Assembly: GCA_010015655.1 (NCBI GenBank)
Contig: ML976713.1
Location: 136,119-200,118, forward strand
Reading direction: 5' to 3'
Source: Bimuria novae-zelandiae CBS 107.79
Taxonomy: Eukaryota > Ascomycota > Dothideomycetes > Pleosporales > Didymosphaeriaceae
Length of the DNA stretch: 64,000 nucleotides
The position numbers and the translations under genes are program-made. The notes below the pieces were generated by a model, which saw only the letters and a program-made list of their open reading frames with translations, was not told the DNA's origin and did no database searches. Positions 47,502 through 57,925 of this stretch are shown in pieces (within the stretch, counting starts at the first letter, position 1; every line of letters begins with the position of its first letter).

Positions 47502-49362
47502 ACGTGTTCGGCAAGCGAGTGGATCAGGCAAGCGAGCGGATCAGCCCCATCGCGCGTCGCGTACATCACTTACTCTTACTACCCACGATGTATATAATAA
47601 AAGCTGCAATGGTATCTATCTGGTTATTTGACGCCTAGGGCACGTACGGGCGTTATGCTCAGTTGAAGAGCACATGCTGCACTCGCGTAGTGTACGCTTT
47701 TGCGGTTGTGTGTGAGGCGTACGTAACTCGGGCGGCACACCTTCAACATGGACTCGCTCCACCAACCCGCGGCTCTGTACAATATCCTGGCCATCCTGAA
47801 TAGACAAAATACCTTCCTGTGCCATAGTTCTACGGCGCCATACTTGTTTCCGTTTTTGACGAGTATTTTCAGCTCGAAGCGCGTTAACCTCAACCTCAAG
47901 AATTGCCTTCTCGTACACCACCTTCTCAAAGCCCTTTAGCAACTGCCCAAACGCGCGATCTGTTGGCGAATGGGATGCATCTGTACGAAGCCTGCGTTGC
48001 TCTTTGATATGGCCTGCCTGGCGTTTGATTTCAGGTAGCGTTCGAGGTGTTTTTGACTCCCACTCTAAGTCCTCTGTGGGCTGGGGACTAGGTGTTCGTA
48101 CGATGGGGTTTAAGCCTTGAAGGACGCGTTCAGGGTCGTATGGAACAAGCCCTGTTGCCTGGAAACCACTCTGAATGTTTTTCGACGTTATAGCTGTCGT
48201 ATGGGCTGTATAGTAGGCCTCCAGGAACTCGTCTTTTGTAATATGGTTTATGCCAAGCCTTATCTTCCCCTCTACCACTTTGCCATATGCGCTTTTAAGA
48301 GGGCTAAAGCAGCCCACATCAAGCGGTTGTAGTAGGTGAGACGAGTGGGCAGGTAGACAAAGCGTAACAATAGAGTTCTGTACGCAGAACTCCTCAAACC
48401 GGCCTGAGTGGTGGCTGCCATGCCCATCCATTATAAGAAGACGCTTTACGCCCTTTGTACGAGCCTTTGTGTGCTTATCAAAGTGCTGGATCCATTCGTA
48501 CCCAATCTTATCATCTGTCCAACCGTTCTCACTTACAGCAATCGCCCAATCGTGTGGTAGATTACTGTTGGCGTACCAAGTTGCTTGATGGAGTTTCGCA
48601 GCAAGAATAACTAAGGGTGGAAGCGCCCAACCTTGAGCATTGATACCATGCACGATAGTAACCCATTCACGATTACCAGGTTGAATAGTCTTTTTACGAC
48701 CCTTTCTCTCTGCCCTTGTAACAATTTTTGAGGTCGATATAACACCCATCTGAACGCCAGTCTCGTCAAAATTGTATGTGTCCTCATCGAGTATCCCGTG
48801 CTTTGCTTTCGTGTTTCGTACGAGGTCGAACCACTGCTGGACAGTAATAGGATCCTCGCAAAGCGCGCGCTGATAGTCGTACTTGCGATTATATGTTGTG
48901 CAAAGCGTGTCATTGCGTTTAATATAGTTTTTAACCCACTTCTGACCAACAACCGTGGGCTTTAGATCGCCTCGAGCCGAAAGGATAATATCTGCAATTT
49001 CTCGTACAGTACTGATTCGGGGAGGGAATCCTTGTGCGTCAAGATTAAGGATACGTTGAAGTAGGACTTCCTCTTCGGTAGGAGTTAGTTTGCGGGATGC
49101 TGGCCGAGTATCGCGTTGTGGAAGGACACCGTGGGCGCGTCTGTGTAAGGTAGTGTAAGGAACGTTGTACGAGCGAGATGCTGCTCGTAGAGATTTAATT
49201 CGACCTGAATTGTACGCTTGAATAGCTAAAGAGAGCTTTCCTTCAAGTTTTGGTTGCTGAGAAGAATTCATGTTTTGTTATTGCTGTTAGAAGGTGCGCG
49301 TACGCGACGCGCAATGGGGCTGATCCGCTCGCTTGCCTGATCCACTCGCTTGCCGAACACGT
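47502..49362 (-). mobile_element. Fot1/pogo-type transposon nested in the hAT (1,861 bp)
   Basis: TA duplication at 47500-47501 and 49363-49364. Inverted repeats of 63 bp (47502-47564 and 49300-49362) differ at one position. Each contains two copies of a 17-bp unit, GGCAAGCGAG followed by T/C and GGATCA, possibly transposase-binding repeats. GC-normal sequence begins and ends exactly at the repeat ends, so it arrived after the surrounding hAT had been mutated. Confidence 0.95.
47616..49271 (-). CDS. Fot1/pogo transposase, DD35D, with C-terminal zinc knuckle
   Basis: 551 aa, no intron, no stop. N-terminal psq-type helix-turn-helix (about 10-50: LRAASRSYNVPYTTLHRRA) and CENP-B-type helix-turn-helix (about 60-130). 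Catalytic Asp residues: YNFDETGVQMG, LLIMDGHGSH and LLQPLDVGCF, with 35 residues between the last two, as in Fot1. A C-terminal coiled coil follows, then CSMCSSTEHNARTC, a C-x2-C-x4-H-x4-C zinc knuckle. Catalytic residues are intact and the element could be mobile. Confidence 0.93.
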   Translation of the reverse strand: MNSSQQPKLEGKLSLAIQAYNSGRIKSLRAASRSYNVPYTTLHRRAHGVLPQRDTRPASRKLTPTEEEVLLQRILNLDAQGFPPRISTVREIADIILSARGDLKPTVVGQKWVKNYIKRNDTLCTTYNRKYDYQRALCEDPITVQQWFDLVRNTKAKHGILDEDTYNFDETGVQMGVISTSKIVTRAERKGRKKTIQPGNREWVTIVHGINAQGWALPPLVILAAKLHQATWYANSNLPHDWAIAVSENGWTDDKIGYEWIQHFDKHTKARTKGVKRLLIMDGHGSHHSGRFEEFCVQNSIVTLCLPAHSSHLLQPLDVGCFSPLKSAYGKVVEGKIRLGINHITKDEFLEAYYTAHTTAITSKNIQSGFQATGLVPYDPERVLQGLNPIVRTPSPQPTEDLEWESKTPRTLPEIKRQAGHIKEQRRLRTDASHSPTDRAFGQLLKGFEKVVYEKAILEVEVNALRAENTRQKRKQVWRRRTMAQEGILSIQDGQDIVQSRGLVERVHVEGVPPELRTPHTQPQKRTLRECSMCSSTEHNARTCPRRQITR

Positions 49363-50786
49363 TATATAGTACTTATATAATTATAAAATAAAGCTTAAAA
49401 AGCTATAAGTAGGGTACGTTACTAATATTTAGTTTCTAAAAGGCACGTTAATAAGGCTTAAATCTTTATTAGTTCTCCTAAATTTACTTATCTTTAAGGT
49501 TTTAGTATAGCGCTAGCACTACTTACTAATAAAGTAAATAATAACTCTTGGAAAGTTTATATTATTTAGCGAGCTCTATACATTATAAATTACGCTTATT
49601 TTACTTATTAAAGCGCTCAAAATAATCTAAATTATTTACTTTTTATCCCTAAGGCGCGTTATTACGTATTTAAAAAAGGTAGTAGGACTTATAGGTAAGG
49701 CGTAAAGTAGTAAAAATTAGTTTTAAATTAGTAAGTTCCTTATTAATAAATATACTAATATATTAAAGCTTAATTTATTAATTACTACTTAACCTACGTA
49801 CGCTAACTATAACTCTTATTTTTACTAATAAATATAAAAAAGGTTACTACTACCTTTAGTAGTAATAATAGTAGTATATTACTATAATGTGCTCTCCCGT
49901 AGAGCTTTAAGTAAAATTAATAAGCTAGTATTTAAATTAATATTATAAGCCTTTCGCAGATACTTCTTAATATAAAAGGTTTTATTAACTATTTAATAGT
50001 AAAGATTTTTTTTAACTTATATAGCACTCCTTATAGAGAAATATTGTTAACTTTATCTTATTATTATTAATAAAATTAAGCTTTATACTATACGCCTTAA
50101 TAGATATAGTTTTATATTTATCTAGTATTTACGTCCTATCCTTAACCTTATACTTAATTTATAAAAAATTTAAAAGCTTCTTACTATGCTAAAGGTAAAT
50201 TTAATTAATATTAAAATAAGGACTTAAGGCCTATAGCTTGCTATAATAGGTATAAGATACTATAAAAACTTTAACTTTAAAAGGCGCTTTAGATACTAAT
50301 AGTAAATTATTTAAGAACTTAAAGCTCTTTACTAACATAGTAATAGCTATCCTTATTTTAGACGTGGCATAGTAATATAGCTATAAGGATATGGAGGGTA
50401 ATACCTATAAAAAGGTAAACTATAAGCTTTGAATTATTATAAAATAATCTATAATAATTAATTTACTACTAATAATTATATATAGGCAAAAGTACGAGGT
50501 TAATAAGACTTTATAAAAAATCCTACTCTACTAGCGTTATATAAGCTTTTAGTAATAAGCTATTATTACGCTAGAAGTTCGTTAGTAGTATAGGTAAAAT
50601 CTACTAATAGCACGCTAATTACCACCCGAAATCCATCTAACGTAGTACGGTACACCCGTAAGTACGGTTTCGAAAATTGCTACGGACGGTGCCCTGTACG
50701 GGCCGAGGTGCCCGTACGTCCCTACGGTTCAATTCACCCTACGGGTCGTACTGTACGTGGCGTAGTACTGTACGTTGAAAGCGCTG

Positions 50787-50794
50787 GCGCGAAA
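50787..50794. repeat. right 8-bp target-site duplication of the hAT element
   Basis: GCGCGAAA, identical to 45760-45767. It continues into GATTTCAGTG, so the joined pre-insertion site resembles a copy of the dispersed CACTG motif. The remaining 50795-51148 has no gene. Confidence 0.9.
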
Positions 50795-51148
50795 GATTTC
50801 AGTGAAATTTAATTCGCCTGAAAGAGGGCAGAGTATTGTGGTGTTTGGGTCTGGATGAGTTAGGTGGACCGCGTTGAAGTGTATAAGATAGTACGTACAG
50901 TTGAGCACAGAACCTCGAAATCGAAAGGATTCGTGTGTTCTGCTATTACGTAGCTTAGTTCCATGCTCTAGGATGTGTTGATGTGTACTTCCGATGGGAA
51001 ATGGCTTCGGTCCGAGGCTGCGGTTCACCCTTTTCAGACTCAGTGGAGCTCTCCCGTGCATTGCCAGAAGCATTGTCTCAAGCTCTCAGATTGATTAGAC
51101 TCATTCACAATCTCCTTTCCACGCCCAACACCCTTACATCCGCATCCT

Positions 51149-52144
51149 CTATTTCTCCATCGGAAACAATAGTCCATTATCCTTCCTCACCTTCTCGATA
51201 ACTTTCAACACCGCCCTACTATGCTCCTCCAGCTCCCCAGCCGCCTTCCAGTCCTTCTCCAAAATAATCCTCACCTGCTCCTCCGCCTCCTCCTTCAAAT
51301 TCAAATCCTCCTTCTTCGTGCCAATCTCCTCCCTACTCTTCTTCCTCGGGTCAACCAGCGCAACCTTCTCAATATCCGTAATGCTCGGCACAACAAGGGT
51401 GGCTTTCTCGCCGTATATCTCGCTCGGCGCATCGCTGGTATACATCTTGCTGCTGTGCAGATGCACAACGAAGCCTTCGTACTGCAGGACGAGCATACCA
51501 CCGCCGTCCGCGCCCGTGCTGATGATGGCAGGGTAGTAGTGTGCGTCTTTTGGCGCGCCGAAAAGCCACACTGCTGCCGCGACGGTGTAGCATCCCATAT
51601 CGGCCAGCGCGCCGCCGCCCATCTCGAGGTTGAAGATGTTGGGAACTTCGCCCTTAAGCACGGCGTCGTACCGAGAGGAGAACTGGCAGAAGGTGATGGA
51701 GGCCCCGAGAACGCGGCCGATCTTAGGAATAGAGGATTTCAGGATCTTGAAATTGGCTTCTTGGATGTGGCGCCAGGCTTCGATCAAGAAGAGCCCCTTC
51801 TCTTTGGACAGCTTGAACAGCTCATCTAGCTCTTGGCTGGTGGAGCAGGAGGGCTTCTCGAGGATGACGTGTTTCCCTGCTTGCAAGGATTTCTTGGCCT
51901 GCTCATAGTGCAGGATGTTGGGCGAGGCAACATAGATGGCGTTGAGATTGGAGTCGTTGTAGAACTGGTCAAGGTCGGTGTAGGTTGCGATTTTCTGGCC
52001 TGTGTACTTGGATGCGAACTCATTGGCTGACTCTTCTTTGCGAGAGTATACGGCGGCGAGGTTCCATTTCTGCGTTGCCTGGGCACACTCAATATAGGAG
52101 TGCGTGATCCAGTTTGTTCCGATGATACCGAAGTTGAGGACCAT
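51149..52144 (-). CDS. Gfo/Idh/MocA-family NAD(P)-dependent oxidoreductase
   Basis: Single exon, 331 aa. N-terminal Rossmann fold: NFGIIGTNWI dinucleotide loop, then AAVYSRKEESANEFASKY and YVASPNILHYEQA. The catalytic lysine motif HVILEKPSC is at about residues 92-100. The alpha/beta C-terminal domain has NLEMGGGALADMGCY, which carries the usual substrate-binding Asp and Tyr. Members oxidise sugars, polyols or trans-dihydrodiols; the substrate is not readable. It looks cytosolic and intact. It lies immediately right of the transposon nest, its stop codon 362 bp from the hAT end. Confidence 0.9.
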   Translation of the reverse strand: MVLNFGIIGTNWITHSYIECAQATQKWNLAAVYSRKEESANEFASKYTGQKIATYTDLDQFYNDSNLNAIYVASPNILHYEQAKKSLQAGKHVILEKPSCSTSQELDELFKLSKEKGLFLIEAWRHIQEANFKILKSSIPKIGRVLGASITFCQFSSRYDAVLKGEVPNIFNLEMGGGALADMGCYTVAAAVWLFGAPKDAHYYPAIISTGADGGGMLVLQYEGFVVHLHSSKMYTSDAPSEIYGEKATLVVPSITDIEKVALVDPRKKSREEIGTKKEDLNLKEEAEEQVRIILEKDWKAAGELEEHSRAVLKVIEKVRKDNGLLFPMEK

Positions 52145-52779
52145 TTTGATAAGCTGAGCGGATCCTGAGAGAAAGAAATTGGGGGAGGGGCTCGGGTGAC
52201 AAGGCGGTGATCTAAGTTGCAGCAGACGTCTCCTTTATATGTGTTGTTCTGTTGTAGCTGTAGTGTTAGGAGGAAGAACTGTTAAAGCTTCCAATTCGGT
52301 ACTTAGCTCCCCACGCCAATCTCGTAATCACGACTCCACCAGAAGACTCTGCACTTCACAAGTAGTGATTATAGAGCAAACCTGGGGTTTTCGAGCGCTT
52401 TCTTGATGGTCACAGTTCCAATGGGTCTGATGTGAGCCTGCAGGTCAAGGGTAAGCGAATGGTTGATGGCCGTTCGAGCTATGGTGGTCGCGGGGTAGCT
52501 CGAGGGAGGCACCGTGATGTCACCGAGAGCGGGGAAAATTGCCCCTTCCAACGAAGGCGCCTTCTGTTAGCAAGGCAATGCGATAAAAGCTGTGAACGAA
52601 AGGAAGACGCATATTCGGAAAGTCGTAGCTAAACCAATCTTGACATGCTACACATGATCATGCTCATTCAAGCTCCCAAATCTCAAACAGCATTTCAGTC
52701 TACGAATCAAAGTGAGTCCATCCCGGACTCTCTATCTGTCCCCTATCCGCACTATTGTCCCCATCGTCACTTCCATCAC
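52145..52779. other. intergenic, 635 bp
   Basis: Promoter side of the oxidoreductase and 3' flank of the carboxypeptidase gene. No gene seen. Confidence 0.5.
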
Positions 52780-54213
52780 CTAAACATTCTGCAAGGTGCT
52801 CACCAACCCAGCCCACGTCTCTCTAACCGTAGGCTGGATCTGGCTCGCCGGCAACACAAAGCCGTAGGTCCCTGTATCCCGCAACTCCCAGGTGTAGGAA
52901 TACGTAGAGTTGCCCGTCGCATCGATGTAGTCGACCGAGCTACCCGTTGTCGCGTACAGCGTTGAGCACGAGGGGCCGATGGTGTAGGTAGTGCCTGAGA
53001 CGGTGCGGATAGCGGCAGCGGCAGAAGTAGCGATGCTGCGGAGCTGCGCGGAGTTGTGCACGACAAGGGAGCAATCGTAACCGTACGCTGAACCAATGCA
53101 TGTCAGAAAGCAAGATGCAGGAGAGGAAGAAGGGAATACGTACGCCAGAGGATATACTGTCCATAAGAGTGGATATCGAGGTAGAGCCTGATGCCCTTTC
53201 CATCGCGCAGCGAGTTCACTTGAGCGACGAGACCCTTGTTCTCCGGCGCATCGCCAGCAGCTTGCCCCTTGTACGTCTCCGAACAAGGTGATGTGGACGC
53301 GCCGCCGGTGACTTCCCATTTGAAGGGCCAGTTGCGGTTGATGTCGCGGCCGACACAGGTGCTGGTGCTGACTGTCTGGCGGTTCTTGCGCCATAGACGA
53401 TCGGTGGTTTGGGAGTAGACGAAACCTTTCTCACTGTTAGCTGTACCGCGCGCATTTGTCGAGTAAGAGTCATATAGGTAGGAACTCACCATCGGGGTTC
53501 ACTGCTGGAATGATGTAGTAATCGAACTTGTCAACAAGAGACTTGACGGTCGCATCCGAAGCGTACTTGGTGAGCAGCTGCCACGCGAAGTACTCGGTGG
53601 TCATTGTCGAGATCCATTCACGCGCGTGCACAGTGCCATGGATCAGTATCGCAGGCTTTGATCCCTTGCCGCCAGAGCCCCAGATGTGGATACCGGTCAA
53701 AGCGCGGCCTTGTACGGATGTTCCTGCAGTGAAGATCTCGGACTGCGTAGGAAATCCGCCCTGCAAGTCGCTGAGGAATGTCAGGTGATCGGCGTAGGGG
53801 TGATAGGCCGTGAACCACGTCTCGCTAGGTACTTAGATCCGTCAATCTCCACGATGCAAAGTTGCGGTGTGGATGGCCAACGTACCAGCAGCAACACTGA
53901 AATCTGCAGACTTCAGTTCACCCTCCTCGGCCAAGGCAGCGCCAACATCTTCATTGATGACAACGCTCTCCGGCACGAGCGCCTTGATATCCTCCAAGTT
54001 GTCAGGCGACACAACGATGTCCAGGGCTTCCTTTCCAGGGTTCAGGACATGAGCGGCAAGCTTCTCGATCCGACCCTGAATGTTCTGCTTCGTGTTCGGT
54101 AGCTTGAGACGGAGGACCTTGAAGCCGGTGTAATCGACCTTCTGCTCTGCCCTTGGAACAGCAGTACCCAAGGCAGTGGAAAAGAGCAACGCTCCAGAAA
54201 GCAGGAATCTCAT
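52780..54213 (-). CDS. secreted M14A zinc carboxypeptidase
   Basis: Four exons (53886-54213, 53490-53831, 53144-53425, 52780-53087), introns 54, 64 and 56 nt, 419 aa from the ATG at 54213. A signal peptide (RFLLSGALLFSTALGTA) is followed by an activation propeptide (about 20-110) with the usual DIVVSPDN strand. Mature enzyme: YADHLTFLSDL, zinc ligands in GTVHAREW (about H177, E180) and DIHSYGQ (about H309), DINRNWPFKW for substrate carboxylate, catalytic Glu in WELRDTGTYGF (about 385). All active-site residues are present. It trims C-terminal residues from extracellular peptides. The first intron is best spliced at an AAG acceptor; the other junctions restore motifs such as NPDGF and LWPYGY. 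Confidence 0.9.
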
Positions 54214-55174
54214 GGCTCGTTGACGTGATCCGAGACTCGATGGGGCGGTCACACTGCGCAACAGCACCACTTTTTCCGACTCTTTATACTTCTACCAACC
54301 CTCCGCGACACGATCTACCTTCCCTTCAGGTGTCTACTCCGCTATCTCTCAGCCACTCTTGCCTAGAGACATCTTTCAGGCAGGTACCAAGCCTCATGTG
54401 TCTGCGGGAGATCATCGCTTCGCAGGATCTAGGCACTGCCCCCGGTAGACCCCGCATCCTGTATGGCGTTTTCATCTATTCGAACAGCGATATGCGTCTT
54501 AACGAAAGAAGTCGGGTTCTTGACGTGCTCTGGCGGAAGATGGGCGTCGTTCTTGGCAAGGCCGTGATAGGAAGGTGCTGTGAGCGGGGTGCGGTGGAAA
54601 ACACGAGACCATACGAACACCTGCATATACCTTGGTAAGCGACATCGGTCCAATGCGACTGGTGCATTGGAATGGAATACTCAGAGCATAGGGACTACCA
54701 GTCTCAGCAACAGCAGCTTGTCGGTAATGATGACCACAGTTACTCGGCACGGGATGTTAGTAGAGCCGAATAGAAGGACTAATGCATTCCGTCTCTAAGC
54801 GCAAACAAGATAGATGGTTAAAAAAGAACCTAGAATACACGCCATCGACTGGATCGCATTTTACCGCCCATGGATGTCATTATCTACCATGTCCACCGCA
54901 TCCAACTTGTTTGCTCCCATGCGCAACCCCACCCCCAGTATCCGACATACCAGATACCCAAGAAAATACAGAAACTTAGACGTACAACATGGCGCTCATG
55001 AACGCCACGCAAGTGCAAAATGTCGTGCCAGATACGTGTCCAAATGATCGATGCCAGTGTTGTTGTCGATCGCAGTGGAATTGACGGGCGCTGCGATCAT
55101 GCATGCAGTAGCCGCGAAGCTTTACCTGCCGCAGTTTCTTCGCACCGTGAGGGCTTCGCAGAGTGGCGAAGATC
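54214..55174. other. intergenic, 961 bp
   Basis: Promoter of the carboxypeptidase and 3' flank of the V-ATPase gene. Short frames on both strands look non-coding. Confidence 0.5.
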
Positions 55175-56087
55175 TTAGCACTCGCCAGTGGAACCGCGAG
55201 AGTTCATCAACAAGGCAACAATAAGACCGTAGAGACCTGTTTTACGCGTTAGCATTGCCGGATACCTGTCGCTACATGATTTCAACGCACCCAAGACTTC
55301 AGCGAAAATGAGGATCAGAATCATTCCGACGAACAACCTGGGCTGCTGGGCAGTTCCTCGGACACCAGCATCTCCAACGATTCCGATGGCGAAACCGGCA
55401 GCCATACCCGCAAGACCGACGGAGAGGCCAGCACCAAGTTGGATGAAGTTTTGGAAGAGCGAGGAGCGTTGGTTTAGGTCGTTGGAGATCAGGACAGACA
55501 CAACGAGGCCATAGATACCAATAATACCGGCCATGACGACGGGGATAATGTCTGCACTATGTTAGCGAACATTCTCGCTAAAATGCACAGTCGTTCCGTG
55601 TAACGCGCAAAACAGTCGCGATTTGGAAGCGGAGACTTCGGAGACAAGAGACATACTCTTGACGATGAGGTCAGGGCGGAGGACACCCATTGCTGAAACA
55701 CCTACACCCGCTTTGGCGGTTCCATAAGCTGCGCCGAAGCAGGTGAAGACAATGGCGGATGTGCAACCCATCGCTCCGAAGAACGGCTATTTGACCGTCA
55801 GTAATATGCTCATGGTTATGTATGGTGCTTGACGCGTGTGGCGGTAGAGGCCGCGGAACACTGGGTCAACGAGCCAGGAGGCGGGCGGTTGTTTGGGCGG
55901 CTTACAGCATACACCGGGCTGTCAGACACATTAGTACCTGCTCAAGATAGTAAATTGATGCGAAAGGCGCTGCGAAGGCGATCTGGGCCTCGGGAAGCTC
56001 CAGCTTATCGAAGAGGCAAGCTGGAGCTGTTGCCTCAAGAGCAGGAGAGAGCTGATAAACTCACCAGAGATCTGTGGGACCGGACAT
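55175..56087 (-). CDS. VMA3: V-type H+-ATPase proteolipid subunit c
   Basis: Five exons (56065-56087, 55906-55918, 55657-55786, 55291-55551, 55175-55236) give 162 aa, the family's normal length. Exon 2 is a 13-nt microexon encoding the end of Cys and PVYA; it joins MSGPTDL to [15 protein letters not shown] exactly as in the family. Four transmembrane helices follow: [51 protein letters not shown] and [19 protein letters not shown]. The proton-carrying Glu is in FAEVLG. It forms the rotor ring of the vacuolar proton pump. Subunit c' (Vma11) is the alternative, but sequence and length suit c. Confidence 0.93.
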
Positions 56088-56530
56088 TGTGGATGTGTCG
56101 ACGAGCTCGCGGCGCTTTTGATGTGCAAAAACGGTCGGTTCGAGATGGACGGGCGGTGTAGACGTTGGAGCTGGCGGAGGAAGGTGTCGAGAGCAGTGGT
56201 GACGATGGCTGGAGGTGCAGGCTTCGCGTCGCACTTGCCGGGATTGGAGCTAGTCATCACATGACTTCCGAGACGTAAGCGCCAAGACGGTCAAAGCTCG
56301 AGTTTTTCGAAATCCAATACTCAATTTTTAGCAAGTATTCTGCCATCACCACTCACTCTCTCAACGCGCACATTTGGAACGGGCGAGCATAGCAGTGTAA
56401 CCTTTCTGTTTTTATTTGTATAGCAACTCTTACTCACACGTACTAGGAACCCTATACCGGGCGAGCATTGCCGTGAACCCTACCTCCCATACCGACGTCA
56501 CATCACCGTGATTCCTCAGCCTCGATCACC
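56088..56530. promoter_or_regulatory. 443-bp divergent promoter, VMA3 and SNU13, with a repeated GGGCGAGCAT element
   Basis: Two copies of GGGCGAGCAT followed by A/TGC, then A/C and GTG, lie about 78 bp apart (near 56381 and 56459) in the same orientation. They resemble the dispersed CACTG motif read from its other end, but the match is partial. Confidence 0.5.
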
Positions 56531-56914
56531 ATGTCCCAGAACGACACCTCCGCCGCTTGGCCTCAAGCCGACCAGGCTCTCTCCACCGAGATCCTGGATC
56601 TGGTCCAGCAAGCGACGCACTTTCGGCAGCTGAAGAAAGGCGCGAACGAGGCCACTAAGACTCTGAACCGGGGCATTAGCGAGATTATCATCCTGGCTGC
56701 CGACACTAGTCCCCTGGCTATTCTTCTGCATCTACCTCTCCTCTGCGAAGACAAGAACGTTCCGTACGTCTACGTCCCCTCAAAGATGGCCCTCGGTCGT
56801 GCCTGTGGCGTCTCCAGGGCCGTCATCGCCTGCTCCATCACCACGAACGAAGCCTCCGACCTCATGGGTCAGATCCGTTCTCTCAAGGACAAGGTCGAGC
56901 GTCTCCAGATCTAA
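56531..56914 (+). CDS. SNU13: Snu13, 15.5K L7Ae-family RNA-binding protein
   Basis: Single exon, 127 aa. L7Ae fold throughout, with the kink-turn-binding stretch [15 protein letters not shown] (about 35-49), [19 protein letters not shown] and [20 protein letters not shown]. It binds kink-turns in U4 snRNA and in box C/D snoRNAs, so it works in both tri-snRNP assembly and rRNA methylation. Length and sequence match Snu13 rather than Nhp2 or L7Ae. Confidence 0.95.
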   Translation: MSQNDTSAAWPQADQALSTEILDLVQQATHFRQLKKGANEATKTLNRGISEIIILAADTSPLAILLHLPLLCEDKNVPYVYVPSKMALGRACGVSRAVIACSITTNEASDLMGQIRSLKDKVERLQI

Positions 56915-57378
56915 GCCGCGGCGCGAAAACTTTCTCCCTCGAACGTGCGAACCTTAACGATCTACGGCAAACATGAATCGTCTACGACAATCTTGTTGGA
57001 TATGGAAGATGATACACGAAACTGTGGAATGAAATACGTCCCGGGCATGCTTCGGAAACGAGAATGATGTACTAGATATCAATTCAAGTACTGAGTCTTC
57101 TTCTCGGTTGAACTGTTATGCGTAGTGCTATTACCCTCTGTGATTGCTTACCTCCGGATCGATCGATATTTTCCCGTCACAAACAGCACGTAGTGTTCTA
57201 CTTTTCGCTTATACGTCTCCACCGTCGTTCAAGAGATCATGACTGGTCTCGCGAGCGGTATCAGATTCGTGTGGAACGCTAAAGAGGAGGAATTGTGTAT
57301 CCGCGTACTCGATCTTCTTTTAGGTAGCATGTGCGGCCAGAGTGATGGGCACAGGTGACAACGGGTACGGTGGAAGCG

Positions 57379-57501
57379 CTAAAACAAATAGCTCACGGAA
57401 TGCTTCTCCAGGCAGTCATCGCACGCGTATAGGTACCCATGGTCAGTGCGGTGGAAACTCATAATCGGACGAGGTCTTGGTGTTGGAGGCTCGTGGGTCA
57501 T
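57379..57501 (-). CDS. possible 40-residue peptide, doubtful
   Basis: Minus-strand ATG frame in the 1.0-kb gap 56915-57925, ending YLYACDDCLEKHSVSYLF with one C-x2-C pair. Nothing independent supports it. The rest of the gap has no gene that I can see. Confidence 0.2.
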   Translation of the reverse strand: MTHEPPTPRPRPIMSFHRTDHGYLYACDDCLEKHSVSYLF

Positions 57502-57925
57502 ATAAGTGGAGTAGTTCAGATGGCGTCCGATAGGCGGGCGGAGTGATTGCCGGGAGTGCGCTCGCGAGTGCAAGGAAAAAAGTTAATTACACAACAATGC
57601 TATCTAGTGATCGGCTCCTCGCGAAGAGTATAGTAGTAATCCATGAAAGAGGGTTTTCCGGATGGGATTGAGTGCAAGGCGCATTGATATTGTTACATAT
57701 GGAGGAAGTACTGGCTGTTCGACCTGGATGTCTATGGATTCCCACCGCTACATGTCCTCACTATTTCCCCGCCTTTGTTTCCTGCGGCAAAGCAAACGTT
57801 ACTAGCTCTTGCAAATGTCTTCCCAAATGTTTACGGAGTGGATAAAACCCTGACAGTTTCTCCCGACACAAAGGACACTCCACATCCCTGTTCTTGTCGA
57901 TGAAAAAAAGCATGCATGGTCTCAC

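Larger units (their letters stand above)
45768..50786 (-). mobile_element. hAT DNA transposon, RIP-like degraded core, 5.0 kb including nested Fot1/pogo
   Basis: Terminal inverted repeats are CAGCGCTTTCAACGTACAGT, 20 of 20 identical at both ends (45768-45787 and 50767-50786), with weaker match to about 27 bp. Without the inserted Fot1/pogo copy and its TA duplication the element is about 3.16 kb, a normal autonomous hAT size. The terminal few hundred bases are GC-normal and rich in CGTAC-type repeats. The stretches about 46260-47500 and 49365-50620 are extremely TA-rich with stops in all frames, as after RIP. Transposase orientation is minus, from the dimerisation domain at the left end. Confidence 0.9.

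Noticed and set aside
47502..49362. Fot1/pogo ends as ends of the whole TA-rich island
   Set aside because: TA-rich DNA continues on both sides, and separate hAT ends with an 8-bp duplication enclose it.
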